Shown here piece after piece: positions 14,591 through 31,400 of a stretch of 64,000 bases of DNA. The position numbers and the translations under genes are program-made. Under the pieces are notes generated by a model. It was not told where the DNA came from. It did not search any database and saw only the letters and a program-made list of their open reading frames with translations. This DNA is from Chrysopilus asiliformis. Lineage: Eukaryota; Arthropoda; Insecta; Diptera; Rhagionidae. Where the stretch lies: positions 42,865,090 to 42,929,089 of the forward strand of contig OZ035963.1 in NCBI GenBank assembly GCA_964034945.1, in the 5' to 3' direction. The stretch's first letter is position 1; each line of letters opens with the position of its first letter.

Positions 14591-16677
14591 TTATAATATT
14601 GGTATAGTGATTATAATATTAATATAGTGATTATAATATTTATATAGTGGTTATAATATTGATATAGTGATTATAATATTGATATAGTGATTATAATATA
14701 ACTGTAGTGATATTAATATTGATATAGTGATTATAATATTGATATAGTGCTTATAATATTGGTATAAAGATTATAATATTGATATAGTGATTATACTATT
14801 GATATAGTGATTATAATATTTATATAGTGGTTATAATATCAGTATAGTGGTTATAATATTGGTATAGTGATTATAATATTGATATAGTGATTATAATATT
14901 GATATAGTGATTATAATATAACTGTAGTGATATTAATATTGATATAGTGATTATAACAATGCTGTAGTGATTAGAATATTGGTATAGTGATTATAATATA
15001 ACTGTAGTGATATTAATATTGATATAGTGATTATAATATTGATATAGTGATTATAATATTTATATACTGGTTATAATATTGATATAGTCATTATAATATT
15101 GATATAGTGATTATACTATTGATATAGTGATTATAATATTGATATAGTGATATTGATATTGATATATTGATTATAATATTGATATAGTGATTATAATATT
15201 GATATAGTGATTATAATATTGATATAGTGATTATAATATTGATATAGTCATTATAATATTGATATAGTCATTATAATATTGATATAGTGATTATACTATT
15301 GATATAGTGATTATAATATTGATATAGTGATATTGATATTGATATATTGATTATAATATTGATATAGTGATTATAATATTGATATAGTGATTATAATATT
15401 TATATACTGGTTATAATATTGATATAGTCATTATAATATTGATATAGTGATTATACTATTGATATAGTGATTATAATATTGATATAGTGATATTGATATT
15501 GATATATTGATTATAATATTGATATAGTGATTATAATATTGATATAGTGATTATAATATTGATATAGTGATTATAATATTGATATAGTGATTATAATATT
15601 GATATAGTGATTATAATATTGATATAGTGATTATACTAATGATATAGTGATTATAATATTGATATAGTGGCTATAATATTGATATAGTGATTATAATATT
15701 GATATAGTGATTATAATATTGATATAGTGATTATAATATTGATATAGTGATTATAATATTGATATAGTCATTATAATATTGATATAGTGATTATACTATT
15801 GACATAGTGATTATAATATTGATATAGTGATTATACTAATTATATAGTGATTATAATATTGATATAGTGATTATAATATTGATATAGTGATTATACTAAT
15901 GATATAGTGATTATAATATTGATATAGTGATATCGATATATTGATTATAATATTGATATAGTGATTATAATATTGATATAGTGATTATAATATTGATATA
16001 GTGATTATACTAATGATATAGTGATTATAATATTGATATAGTGATTATAATATTGATATAGTGGCTATAATATTGATATAGTGATTATAATATTGATATA
16101 GTGATTATAATATTGATATAGTGATTATAATATTGATATAGTGATTATAATATTGATATAGTGATTATAATATTGATATAGTGAATATAATATTGATATA
16201 GTCATTATAATATTGATATAGTGATTATACTATTGATATAGTGATTATAATATTGATATAGTGATATTGATATTGATATATTGATTATAATATTGATATA
16301 GTGATTATAATATTGATATAGTGATTATAATATTGATATAGTGATTATAATTTTGATATAGTGATTATACTAATGATATAGTGATTATAATATTGATATA
16401 GTGATTATAATATTGATATAGTCATTATAATATTGATATAGTGATTATACTATTGATATAGTGATTATAATATTGATATAGTGATTATAATATTGATATA
16501 GTGATTATACTAATGATATAGTGATTATAATATTGATATAGTGGCTATAATATTGATATAGTGATTATAATATTAATATAGTGATTATAATATTGATATA
16601 GTGGCTATAATATTAATATAGTGATTATACTATTGATATAGTGATTATAATATTGATATAGTGATATTGATATATTA
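14591..16677. repeat. 2.1-kb tandem higher-order repeat, copy 1
   Basis: Paired with 16678-18843 by markers TAACAATGCTGTAG (14954), TATATACTGG (15061 and again near 15401), GATATCGATATATTG (15930) and TATAATTTTGATATAG (about 16346). The offset is 2,087 bp at the left, 2,107 in the middle and 2,167 at the right, again growing by multiples of 20. It ends with a shortened TATATTATTATAATATTGG unit near 16672. It contains one of only two CpG sites I found in domain A. Confidence 0.85.
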
Positions 16678-18843
16678 TTATAATATTGGTATAGTGATTA
16701 TAATATTAATATAGTGATTATAATATTTATATAGTGGTTATAATATTGATATAGTGATTATAATATTGATATAGTGATTATAATATAACTGTAGTGATAT
16801 TAATATTGATATAGTGATTATAATATTGATATAGTGCTTATAATATTGGTATAAAGATTATAATATTGATATAGTGATTATACTATTGATATAGTGATTA
16901 TAATATTTATATAGTGGTTATAATATCAGTATAGTGGTTATAATATTGGTATAGTGATTATAATATTGATATAGTGATTATAATATTGATATAGTGATTA
17001 TAATATAACTGTAGTGATATTAATATTGATATAGTGATTATAACAATGCTGTAGTGATTAGAATATTGGTATAGTGATTATAATATAACTGTAGTGATAT
17101 TAATATTGATATAGTGATTATAATATTGATATAGTGATTATAATATTTATATACTGGTTATAATATTGATATAGTCATTATAATATTGATATAGTGATTA
17201 TACTATTGATATAGTGATTATAATATTGATATAGTGATATTGATATTGATATATTGATTATAATATTGATATAGTGATTATAATATTGATATAGTGATTA
17301 TAATATTGATATAGTGATTATAATATTGATATAGTCATTATAATATTGATATAGTCATTATAATATTGATATAGTGATTATACTATTGATATAGTGATTA
17401 TAATATTGATATAGTGATATTGATATTGATATATTGATTATAATATTGATATAGTGATTATAATATTGATATAGTGATTATAATATTTATATACTGGTTA
17501 TAATATTGATATAGTCATTATAATATTGATATAGTGATTATACTATTGATATAGTGATTATAATACTGATATAGTGATATTGATATTGATATATTGATTA
17601 TAATATTGATATAGTGATTATAATATTGATATAGTGATTATAATATTGATATAGTGATTATAATATTGATATAGTGATTATAATATTGATATAGTGATTA
17701 TAATATTGATATAGTGATTATACTAATGATATAGTGATTATAATATTGATATAGTGGCTATAATATTGATATAGTGATTATAATATTGATATAGTGATTA
17801 TAATATTGATATAGTGATTATAATATTGATATAGTGATTATAATATTGATATAGTCATTATAATATTGATATAGTGATTATACTATTGACATAGTGATTA
17901 TAATATTGATATAGTGATTATACTAATGATATAGTGATTATAATATTGATATAGTGATTATAATATTGATATAGTGATTATACTAATGATATAGTGATTA
18001 TAATATTGATAAAGTGATTATAATATTGATATAGTGATATCGATATATTGATTATAATATTGATATAGTTATTATAATATTGATATAGTGATTATAATAT
18101 TGATATAGTGATTATAATATTGATATAGTGATTATAATATTTATATAGTGATTATAATATTGATATAGTGATTATACTAATGATATAGTGATTATAATAT
18201 TGATATAGTGATTATAATATTGATATAGTGGCTATAATATTGATATAGTGATTATAATATTGATATAGTGATTATAATATTGATATAGTGATTATAATAT
18301 TGATATAGTGATTATGATATTGATATAGTGATTATAATATTGATATAGTGAATATAATATTGATATAGTCATTATAATATTGATATAGTGATTATACTAT
18401 TGATATAGTGATTATAATATTGATATAGTGATATTGATATTGATATATTGATTATAATATTGATATAGTGATTATAATATTGATATAGTGATTATAATAT
18501 TGATATAGTGATTATAATTTTGATATAGTGATTATACTAATGATATAGTGATTATAATATTGATATAGTGATTATAATATTGATATAGTCATTATAATAT
18601 TGATATAGTGATTATACTATTGATATAGTGATTATAATATTGATATAGTGATTATAATATTGATATAGTGATTATACTAATGATATAGTGATTATAATAT
18701 TGATATAGTGGCTATAATATTGATATAGTGATTATAATATTAATATAGTGATTATAATATTGATATAGTGGCTATAATATTAATATAGTGATTATACTAT
18801 TGATATAGTGATTATAATATTGATATAGTGATATTGATATATT
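16678..18843. repeat. 2.1-kb tandem higher-order repeat, copy 2
   Basis: Second copy with TAACAATGCTGTAG (17041), TATATACTGG (17148, about 17488), GATATCGATATATTG (about 18037) and TATAATTTTGATATAG (about 18513). It gained one unit carrying GATAAAGTG near 18010 and three more units near 18060-18160, and has point changes such as TAATACTGATATAG near 17565 and GATTATGATATTG near 18311. Its right-hand 300 bp are also the start of the next, 3,867-bp repeat. Confidence 0.85.
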
Positions 18844-21800
18844 GATTATAATATTGATATAGTGATTATACTAATGATATAGTGATTATAATATTGATAT
18901 AGTGATTATACTAATGATATAGTGATTATAATATTGATATAGTGATTATACTAATGATATAGTGATTATAATATTGATATAGTGATTATACTAATGATAT
19001 AGTGATTATAATATTGATATAGTGGCTATAATATTGATATAGTGATTATAATATTGATATAGTGGCTATAATAATAATATAGTGATTATACTATTGATAT
19101 AGTGATTATAATATTGATATATTGATTATACTAATGATATAGTGATTATAATATTGATATAGTGATTATAATATTGATATAGTGATTATAATATTGATAT
19201 AGTGATTATAATATTGATATAGTGATTATAATATTGATATAGTGATTATAATATTGATATAGTGATTATAATATTGATATAGTGATTATAATATTGATAT
19301 AGTCATTATAATATTGATATAGTGATTATACTATTGATATAGTGATTATAATATTGATATAGTGATTATACTAATGATATAGTGATTATAATATTGATAT
19401 AGTGATTATAATATTGATATAGTGATTATACTAATGATATAGTGATTATAATATTGATATAGTGATTATAATATTGATATAGTGGCTATAATATTAATAT
19501 AGTGATTATACTATTGATATAGTGATTATAATATTGATATATTGATATTGATATTGATATATTGAATATAATATTGATATAGTGATTATAATATTGATAT
19601 AGTGATTATAATATTGATATAGTGATTATAATATTGATATAGTGATTATAATATTGATATAGTCATTATAATATTGATATAGTGATTATACTATTGATAT
19701 AGTGATTATAATATTGATATAGTGATTATACTAATGATATAGTGATTATAATATTGATATAGTGATTATAATATTGATATAGTGATTATACTAATGATAT
19801 AGTGATTATAATATTGATATAGTGGCTATAATATTGATATAGTGATTATAATATTAATATAGTGATTATAATATTGATATAGTGGCTATAATATTAATAT
19901 AGTGATTATACTATTGATATAGTGATTATAATATTGATATATTGATATTGATATTGATATATTGATTATAATATTGATATAGTGATTATAATATTGATAT
20001 AGTGATTATAATATTGATATAGTGATTATAATATTGATATAGTGATTATAATATTGATATAGTGATTATACTATTGATATAGTGATTATAATATTGATAT
20101 AGTGATTATACTAATGATATAGTGATTATAATATTGATATAGTGATTATAATATAACTGTAGTGATATTAATATTGATATAGTGATTATAATATTGATAT
20201 AGTGCTTATAATACTGGTATAAAGATTATAATATTGATATAGTGATTATACTATTGATATAGTGATATTGATATTGATATATTGATTATAATATTGATAT
20301 AGTGATTATAATATTGATATAGTGATATTGATATTGATATATTGATTATAATATTGATATAGTGATTATAATATTGATATAGTGATTATAATATTGATAT
20401 AGTGATTATAATATTGATATAGTGATTATACTATTGATATAGTGATTATAATATTGATATAGTGATTATACTAATGATATAGTGATTATAATATTGATAT
20501 AGTGATTATAATATTAATATAGTGATTATAATATTTATATAGTGGTGATAATATTGATATAGTGATCATAATATTGATATAGTGATTATAATATAACTGT
20601 AGTGATATTAATATTGATATAGTGATTATAATATTGATATAGTGCTTATAATACTGGTATAAAGATTATAATATTGATATAGTGATTATACTATTGATAT
20701 AGTGATTATAATATTGATATAGTGATATTGATATTCATATATTGATTATAATATTGATATAGTGATTATAATATTGATATAGTGATTATAATATTGATAT
20801 AGTGATTATAATATTGATATAGTGATTATAATATTGATATAGTGATTATAATATTGATATAGTGATTATACTAATGATATAGTGATTATAATATTGATAT
20901 AGTGATTATAATATTGATATAGTGATTATAATATTGATATAGTGATTATAATATTGATATAGTGATTATAATATTGATATAGTGATTATACTAATGATAT
21001 AGTGATTATAATATTGATTAGTGATTATAATATTGATATAGTGGCTATAATATTGATATAGTGGTTATAATATTGATATAGTGATTATAATATTGATATA
21101 GTGATTATAATATTGATATAGTGATTATAATATTAATAATATTGGTATAGTGATTATAATATTGATATAGTGATTATAATATTGATATAGTGATTATAAT
21201 ATTGATATAGTCATTATAATATTAATATAGTGATTATACTATTGATATAGTGATTATAATATTGATATAGTGATATTGATATATTGATTATAATATTGAT
21301 ATAGTGATTATACTAATGATATAGTGATTATAATATTGATATAGTATAGTGATTATACTAATGATATAGTGATTATAATATTGATATAGTGGCTATAATA
21401 TTGATATAGTGATTATAATATTAATATAGTGATTATAATATTGATATAGTGGCTATAATATTAATATAGTGATTATACTATAGATATAGTGATTATAATA
21501 TTGATATAGTGATATTGATATATTGATTATAATATTGATATAGTGATTATAATATTGATATAGTGATTATAATATTGATATAGTGATTATAATATTGATT
21601 ATACTAATGATATAGTGATTATAATATTGATATAGTGATTATAATATTGATATAGTGGCTATAATATTGATATAGTGATTATAATATTGATATAGTGATT
21701 ATAATATTGATATAGTGATTATAATATTGATATAGTCATTATAATATTGATATAGTGATTATACTATTGATATAGTGATTATAATATTGATATAGTGATT

Positions 21801-22411
21801 ATAATATTGATATAGTGATTATAATATTGATATAGTGATTATAATATTGATATAGTGATTATAATATTGATATAGTGATTATAATATTGATATAGTGATT
21901 ATAATATTGATATAGTCATTATAATATTGATATAGTGATTATACTATTGATATAGTGATTATAATATTGATATAGTGATTATAATATTGATATAGTGATT
22001 ATACTAATGATATAGTGATTATAATATTGATATAGTGATTATAATATTGATATAGTGGCTATAATATTGATATAGTGATTATAATATTGATATAGTGATT
22101 ATAATATTGATATAGTGATTATAATATTGATATAGTGATTATAATATTGATATAGTGATTATAATATTGATATAGTCATTATAATATTGATATAGTGATT
22201 ATACTATTGACATAGTGATTATAATATTGATATAGTGATTATACTAATGATATAGTGATTATAATATTGATATAGTGATTATAATATTGATATAGTGATT
22301 ATAATATTGATATAGTGATTATAATATTGATATAGTCATTATAATATTGATATAGTGATTATACTATTGATATAGTGATTATAATATTGATATAGTGATT
22401 ATAATAATGAT
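18545..22411. repeat. 3,867-bp tandem higher-order repeat, copy 1
   Basis: Aligned with the next copy at a constant offset of 3,867 bp over at least 2.7 kb: GGCTATAATAATAATATAG (19064 and 22931), GTGGTGATA (20542 and 24409), GTGATCATA (about 20572), ATATTCATATATTG (20731 and 24598), TATTAATAATATTGG (21131 and 24998). A 5-bp insertion near 21346 (GATATAGTATAGTGATT) changes the offset to 3,862 afterwards. It contains GATTAGTGATT (21016), ATACTATAGATATAG (about 21476) and a short AATATTGATTATACTAATG unit (about 21591). Confidence 0.9.
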
Positions 22412-25400
22412 ATAGTGATTATAATATTGATATAGTGATTATAATATTGATATAGTCATTATAATATTGATATAGTGATTATACTATTGATATAGTGATT
22501 ATAATATTGATATAGTGATTATAATATTGATATAGTGATTATACTAATGATATAGTGATTATAATATTGATATAGTGGCTATAATATTGATATAGTGATT
22601 ATAATATTAATATAGTGATTATAATATTGATATAGTGGCTATAATATTAATATAGTGATTATACTATTGATATAGTGATTATAATATTGATATAGTGATA
22701 TTGATATATTGATTATAATATTGATATAGTGATTATACTAATGATATAGTGATTATAATATTGATATAGTGATTATACTAATGATATAGTGATTATAATA
22801 TTGATATAGTGATTATACTAATGATATAGTGATTATAATATTGATATAGTGATTATACTAATGATATAGTGATTATAATATTGATATAGTGGCTATAATA
22901 TTGATATAGTGATTATAATATTGATATAGTGGCTATAATAATAATATAGTGATTATACTATTGATATAGTGATTATAATATTGATATATTGATTATACTA
23001 ATGATATAGTGATTATAATATTGATATAGTGATTATAATATTGATATAGTGATTATAATATTGATATAGTGATTATAATATTGATATAGTGATTATAATA
23101 TTGATATAGTGATTATAATATTGATATAGTGATTATAATATTGATATAGTGATTATAATATTGATATAGTCATTATAATATTGATATAGTGATTATACTA
23201 TTGATATAGTGATTATAATATTGATATAGTGATTATACTAATGATATAGTGATTATAATATTGATATAGTGATTATAATATTGATATAGTGATTATACTA
23301 ATGATATAGTGATTATAATATTGATATAGTGATTATAATATTGATATAGTGGCTATAATATTAATATAGTGATTATACTATTGATATAGTGATTATAATA
23401 TTGATATATTGATATTGATATTGATATATTGAATATAATATTGATATAGTGATTATAATATTGATATAGTGATTATAATATTGATATAGTGATTATAATA
23501 TTGATATAGTGATTATAATATTGATATAGTCATTATAATATTGATATAGTGATTATACTATTGATATAGTGATTATAATATTGATATAGTGATTATACTA
23601 ATGATATAGTGATTATAATATTGATATAGTGATTATAATATTGATATAGTGATTATACTAATGATATAGTGATTATAATATTGATATAGTGGCTATAATA
23701 TTGATATAGTGATTATAATATTAATATAGTGATTATAATATTGATATAGTGGCTATAATATTAATATAGTGATTATACTATTGATATAGTGATTATAATA
23801 TTGATATATTGATATTGATATTGATATATTGATTATAATATTGATATAGTGATTATAATATTGATATAGTGATTATAATATTGATATAGTGATTATAATA
23901 TTGATATAGTGATTATAATATTGATATAGTGATTATACTATTGATATAGTGATTATAATATTGATATAGTGATTATACTAATGATATAGTGATTATAATA
24001 TTGATATAGTGATTATAATATAACTGTAGTGATATTAATATTGATATAGTGATTATAATATTGATATAGTGCTTATAATACTGGTATAAAGATTATAATA
24101 TTGATATAGTGATTATACTATTGATATAGTGATATTGATATTGATATATTGATTATAATATTGATATAGTGATTATAATATTGATATAGTGATATTGATA
24201 TTGATATATTGATTATAATATTGATATAGTGATTATAATATTGATATAGTGATTATAATATTGATATAGTGATTATAATATTGATATAGTGATTATACTA
24301 TTGATATAGTGATTATAATATTGATATAGTGATTATACTAATGATATAGTGATTATAATATTGATATAGTGATTATAATATTAATATAGTGATTATAATA
24401 TTTATATAGTGGTGATAATATTGATATAGTGATCATAATATTGATATAGTGATTATAATATAACTGTAGTGATATTAATATTGATATAGTGATTATAATA
24501 TTGATATAGTGCTTATAATACTGGTATAAAGATTATAATATTGATATAGTGATTATACTATTGATATAGTGATTATAATATTGATATAGTGATATTGATA
24601 TTCATATATTGATTATAATATTGATATAGTGATTATAATATTGATATAGTGATTATAATATTGATATAGTGATTATAATATTGATATAGTGATTATAATA
24701 TTGATATAGTGATTATAATATTGATATAGTGATTATACTAATGATATAGTGATTATAATATTGATATAGTGATTATAATATTGATATAGTGATTATAATA
24801 TTGATATAGTGATTATAATATTGATATAGTGATTATAATATTGATATAGTGATTATACTAATGATATAGTGATTATAATATTGATTAGTGATTATAATAT
24901 TGATATAGTGGCTATAATATTGATATAGTGGTTATAATATTGATATAGTGATTATAATATTGATATAGTGATTATAATATTGATATAGTGATTATAATAT
25001 TAATAATATTGGTATAGTGATTATAATATTGATATAGTGATTATAATATTGATATAGTGATTATAATATTGATATAGTCATTATAATATTAATATAGTGA
25101 TTATACTATTGATATAGTGATTATAATATTGATATAGTGATATTGATATATTGATTATAATATTGATATAGTGATTATACTAATGATATAGTGATTATAA
25201 TATTGATATAGTGATTATACTAATGATATAGTGATTATAATATTGATATAGTGGCTATAATATTGATATAGTGATTATAATATTAATATAGTGATTATAA
25301 TATTGATATAGTGGCTATAATATTAATATAGTGATTATACTATAGATATAGTGATTATAATATTGATATAGTGATATTGATATATTGATTATAATATTGA

Positions 25401-26335
25401 TATAGTGATTATAATATTGATATAGTGATTATAATATTGATATAGTGATTATAATATTGATTATACTAATGATATAGTGATTATAATATTGATATAGTGA
25501 TTATAATATTGATATAGTGGCTATAATATTGATATAGTGATTATAATATTGATATAGTGATTATAATATTGATATAGTGATTATAATATTGATATAGTGA
25601 TTATAATATTGATATAGTGATTATAATATTGATATAGTGATTATAATATTGATATAGTCATTATAATATTGATATAGTGATTATACTATTGATATAGTGA
25701 TTATAATATTGATATAGTGATTATAATATTGATATAGTGATTATAATATTGATATAGTGATTATAATATTGATATAGTGATTATAATATTGATATAGTGA
25801 TTATAATATTGATATAGTGATTATAATATTGATATAGTCATTATAATATTGATATAGTGATTATACTATTGATATAGTGATTATAATATTGATATAGTGA
25901 TTATAATATTGATATAGTGATTATACTAATGATATAGTGATTATAATATTGATATAGTGATTATAATATTGATATAGTGGCTATAATATTGATATAGTGA
26001 TTATAATATTGATATAGTGATTATAATATTGATATAGTGATTATAATATTGATATAGTGATTATAATATTGATATAGTGATTATAATATTGATATAGTCA
26101 TTATAATATTGATATAGTGATTATACTATTGACATAGTGATTATAATATTGATATAGTGATTATACTAATGATATAGTGATTATAATATTGATATAGTGA
26201 TTATAATATTGATATAGTGATTATAATATTGATATAGTGATTATAATATTGATATAGTCATTATAATATTGATATAGTGATTATACTATTGATATAGTGA
26301 TTATAATATTGATATAGTGATTATAATAATGATAT
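22412..26335. repeat. 3,867-bp tandem higher-order repeat, copy 2
   Basis: Near-identical counterpart of 18545-22411. The 5-bp ATAGT insertion is absent, and three extra consensus units are present near 25600, moving the right-hand marker ATAATAATGA to offset 3,922 (22401 and 26323). At the start a single base distinguishes ATAATAATGA here from ATACTAATGA in the left copy. The high identity and shared rare variants suggest the most recent large duplication in domain A. Confidence 0.9.
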
Positions 26336-28490
26336 AGTGATTATAATATTGATATAGTGATTATAATATTGATATAGTGATTATACTAATGATATAGTGA
26401 TTATAATATTGATATAGTGGCTATAATATTGATATAGTGATTATAATATTAATATAGTGATTATAATATTGATATAGTGGCTATAATATTAATATAGTGA
26501 TTATACTATTGATATAGTGATTATAATATTGATATAGTGATTATAATATTGATATAGTGATATTGATATTGATATATTGATTATAATATTGATATAGTGA
26601 TTATAATATTGATATAGTGATTATACTAATGATATAGTGATTATAATATTGATATAGTGATTATAATCTTGATATAGTGATTATACTAATGATATAGTGA
26701 TTATAATATTGATATAGTGATTATAATATTGATATAGTGATTATACTAATGATATAGTGATTATAATATTGATATAGTGATTATAATATTGATATAGTGA
26801 TTATAATATTGATATAGTGATTATAATATTGATATAGTGATTATAATATTGATATAGTGATATTGATATATTGATTATAATATTGATATAGTGATTATAC
26901 TAATGATATAGTGATTATAATATTGATATAGTGATTATACTAATGATATAGTGATTATAATATTGATATAGTGGCTATAATATTGATATAGTGATTATAA
27001 TATTAATATAGTGATTATAATATTGATATAGTGGCTATAATATTAATATAGTGATTATACTATAGATATAGTGATTATAATATTGATATAGTGATATTGA
27101 TATATTGATTATAATATTGATATAGTGATTATAATATTGATATAGTGATTATAATATTGATATAGTGATTATAATATTGATATAGTGATTATACTAATGA
27201 TATAGTGATTATAATATTGATATAGTGATTATAATATTGATATAGTGGCTATAATATTGATATAGTGATTATAATATTGATATAGTGATTATAATATTGA
27301 TATAGTGATATTGATATTGATATAGTGATTATAATATTGATATAGTGATTATAATATTGATATAGTGATTATAATATTGATATAGTGATTATAATATTGA
27401 TATAGTGATTATAATATTGATATAGTGATATTGGTATATTGATTATAATATTGATATAGTGATTATAATATTGATATAGTGATTATAATATTGATATAGT
27501 GATTATAATATTGATATAGTGATTATACTAATGATATAGTGATTATAATATTGATATAGTGATTATAATATTGATATAGTGATTATACTAATGATATAGT
27601 GATTATAAAATTGATATAGTGATTATAATATTGATATAGTGCTTATAATATTGATATAGTGATTATAATATTGATATAGTGATTATACTATTGATATAGT
27701 GATTATACTAATGATATAGTGATTATAATATTGATATAGTGATTATACTAATGATATAGTGATTATAATATTGATATAGTGATTATAATATTGATATAGT
27801 GATATTGATATTGATATAGTGATTATAATATTGATATAGTGATTATAATATTGATATAGTGATTATAATATTGATATAGTGATTATAATATTGATATAGT
27901 GATTATAATATTGATATAGTGATTATAATATTGATATAGTGATTATACTAATGATATAGTGATTATAATATTGATATAGTGGCTATAATATTGATATAGT
28001 GATTATAATATTAATATAGTGATTATAATATTGATATAGTGGCTATAATATTAATATAGTGATTATACTATTGATATAGTGATTATAATATTGATATAGT
28101 GATATTGATATATTGATTATAATATTGATATAGTGCTTATAATACTGGTATAAAGATTATAATATTGATATAGTGATTATACTAATGATATAGTGATTAT
28201 AATATTGATATAGTGGCTATAATATTGATATAGTGATTATAATATTAATATAGTGATTATAATATTGATATAGTGGCTATAATATTAATATAGTGATTAT
28301 ACTATTGATATAGTGATTATAATATTGATATAGTGATATTGATATATTGATTATAATATTGATATAGTGATTATAATATTGATATAGTGATTATAATATT
28401 GATATAGTGATTATAATATTGATATAGTGATTATACTAATGATATAGTGATTATAATATTGTTATAGTGGCTATAATATTGATATAGTGA
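26336..28490. repeat. Composite stretch between two higher-order repeats
   Basis: Satellite units only. Bases from about 26815 to 27180 repeat 25095-25460 at a 1,720-bp offset, including ATACTATAGATATAG (25341 and 27061), without the shortened unit near 25451. Four cassettes (26418, 26968, 27980, 28205) crowd here, the densest cluster in the window. Local oddities are AATCTTGATATAG (about 26666), GATATTGGTATATTG (about 27427) and GATTATAAAATTG (about 27604). Bases 27641-28345 recur, shortened, at 44651-45195. Confidence 0.7.
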
Positions 28491-31400
28491 TTATAATATT
28501 AATATAGTGATTATAATATTGATATAGTGATTATAATATTGATATAGTGGCTATAATATTGATATAGTGATTATAATATTGATATAGTGATTATAATATT
28601 GATATAGTGATTATAATATTGATATAGTGATTATAATATTGATATAGTGATTATACTATTGATATAGTGATTATAATATTGATATAGTGATTATACTAAT
28701 GATATAGTGATTATAATATTGATATAGTGATTATAATATTAATATAGTGATTATAATATTTATATAGTGGTGATAATATTGATATAGTGATCATAATATT
28801 GATATAGTGATTATAATATTGATATAGTGCTTATAATACTGGTATAAAGATTATAATATTGATATAGTGATTATACTTGTGATATAGTGATTATAATATT
28901 GATATAGTGATTATACTATTGATATAGTGATTATAATATTGATATAGTGATTATAATATTGATATAGTGATTATACTAATGATATAGTGATTATAATATT
29001 GATTAGTGATTATAATATTGATATAGTGGCTATAATATTGATATAGTGGTTATAATATTGATATAGTGATTATAATATTGATATAGTGATTATAATATTG
29101 ATATAGTGATTATAATATTGATATAGTCATTATAATATTGATATAGTGATTATAATATTGATATAGTGATTATACTAATGATATAGTGATTATAATATTG
29201 ATATAGTGATTATAATATTGATATAGTGATTATAATATTGATATAGTGATTGTAATATTGATATAGTGATTATAATATTGATATAGTGATTATAATATTG
29301 ATATAGTGATTATAATATTGATATAGTGATTATAATATTGATATAGTGATTATAATATTGATATAGTGATTATACTAATGATATAGTGATTATAATATTG
29401 ATATAGTGATTATAATATTGATATAGTCATTATAATATTGATATAGTGATTATACTATTGATATAGTGATTATAATATTGATATAGTGATTATAATATTG
29501 ATATAGTGATTATACTAATGATATAGTGATTATAATATTGATTAGTGATTATAATATTGATATAGTGGCTATAATATTGATATAGTGATTATAATATTGA
29601 TATAGTGATTATAATATTGATATAGTGATATTGATTATAATATTGATATAGTGATTATACTAATGATATAGTGATTATAATATTGATATAGTGATTATAC
29701 TAATGATATAGTGATTATAATATTGATATAGTGGCTATAATATTGATATAGTGATTATAATATTAATATAGTGATTATAATATTGATATAGTGGCTATAA
29801 TATTAATATAGTGATTATACTATAGATATAGTGATTATAATATTGATATAGTGATATTGATATATTGATTATAATATTGATATAGTGATTATAATATTGA
29901 TATAGTGATTATAATATTGATATAGTGATTATAATATTGATATAGTGATTATAATATTGATATAGTGATTATAATATTGATATAGTGATTATAATATTGA
30001 TATAGTGATTATAATATTGATATAGTGATTATAATATTGATATAGTGATTATAATATTGATATAGTGATTATAATATTGATATAGTGATTATAATATTGA
30101 TATAGTGATTATAATATTGATATAGTCATTATAATATTGATATAGTGATTATACTATTGATATAGTGATTATAATATTGATATAGTGATTATAATATTGA
30201 TATAGTGATTATACTAATGATATAGTGATTATAATATTGATATAGTGATTATAATATTGATATAGTGGCTATAATATTGATATAGTGATTATAATATTGA
30301 TATAGTGATTATAATATTGATATAGTGATTATAATATTGATATAGTCATTATAATATTGATATAGTGATTATACTATTGACATAGTGATTATAATATTGA
30401 TATAGTGATTATACTAATGATATAGTGATTATAATATTGATATAGTGATTATAATATTGATATAGTGATTATACTAATGATATAGTGATTATAATATTGA
30501 TATAGTGATTATAATATTGATATAGTGGCTATAATATTGATATAGTGATTATAATATTGATATAGTGATTATAATATTGATATAGTGATTATAATATTGA
30601 TATAGTCATTATAATATTGATATAGTGATTATACTATTGATATAGTGATTATAATATTGATATAGTGATTATAATATTGATATAGTGATTATACTAATGA
30701 TATAGTGATTATAATATTGATATAGTGGCTATAATATTGATATAGTGATTATAATATTAATATAGTGATTATAATATTGATATAGTGGCTATAATATTAA
30801 TATAGTGATTATACTATTGATATAGTGATTATAATATTGATATAGTGATATTGATATTGATATAGTGATTATAATATTGATATAGTGATTATAATATTGA
30901 TATAGTGATTATACTAATGATATAGTGATTATAATATTGATATAGTGATTATAATATTGATATAGTGATTATAATATTGATATAGTGATTATAATATTGA
31001 TATAGTGATTATACTAATGATATAGTGATTATACTAATGATATAGTGATTATAATATTGATATAGTGATTATAATATTGATATAGTGATTATAATATTGA
31101 TATAGTGATTATACTAATGATATAGTGATTATAATATTGATATAGTGATTATAATATTGATATAGTGATTATAATATTGATATAGTGATTATAATATTGA
31201 TATAGTGATTATAATATTGATATAGTGATTATAATATTGATATAGTGATTATAATATTGATATAGTGATTATACTAATGATATAGTGATTATAATATTGA
31301 TATAGTGATTATAATATTGATATAGTCATTATAATATTGATATAGTGATTATACTATTGATATAGTGATTATAAAATTGATATAGTGATTATAATATTGA

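Noticed and set aside
18545..26335. Assembly artefact as the full explanation of the large duplications
   Set aside because: Most copies differ by private unit-length indels and point changes (for example 60 bp and 5 bp here), which a simple duplicated-contig error would not create. It remains possible for the 1,359-bp pair, where I saw no difference.
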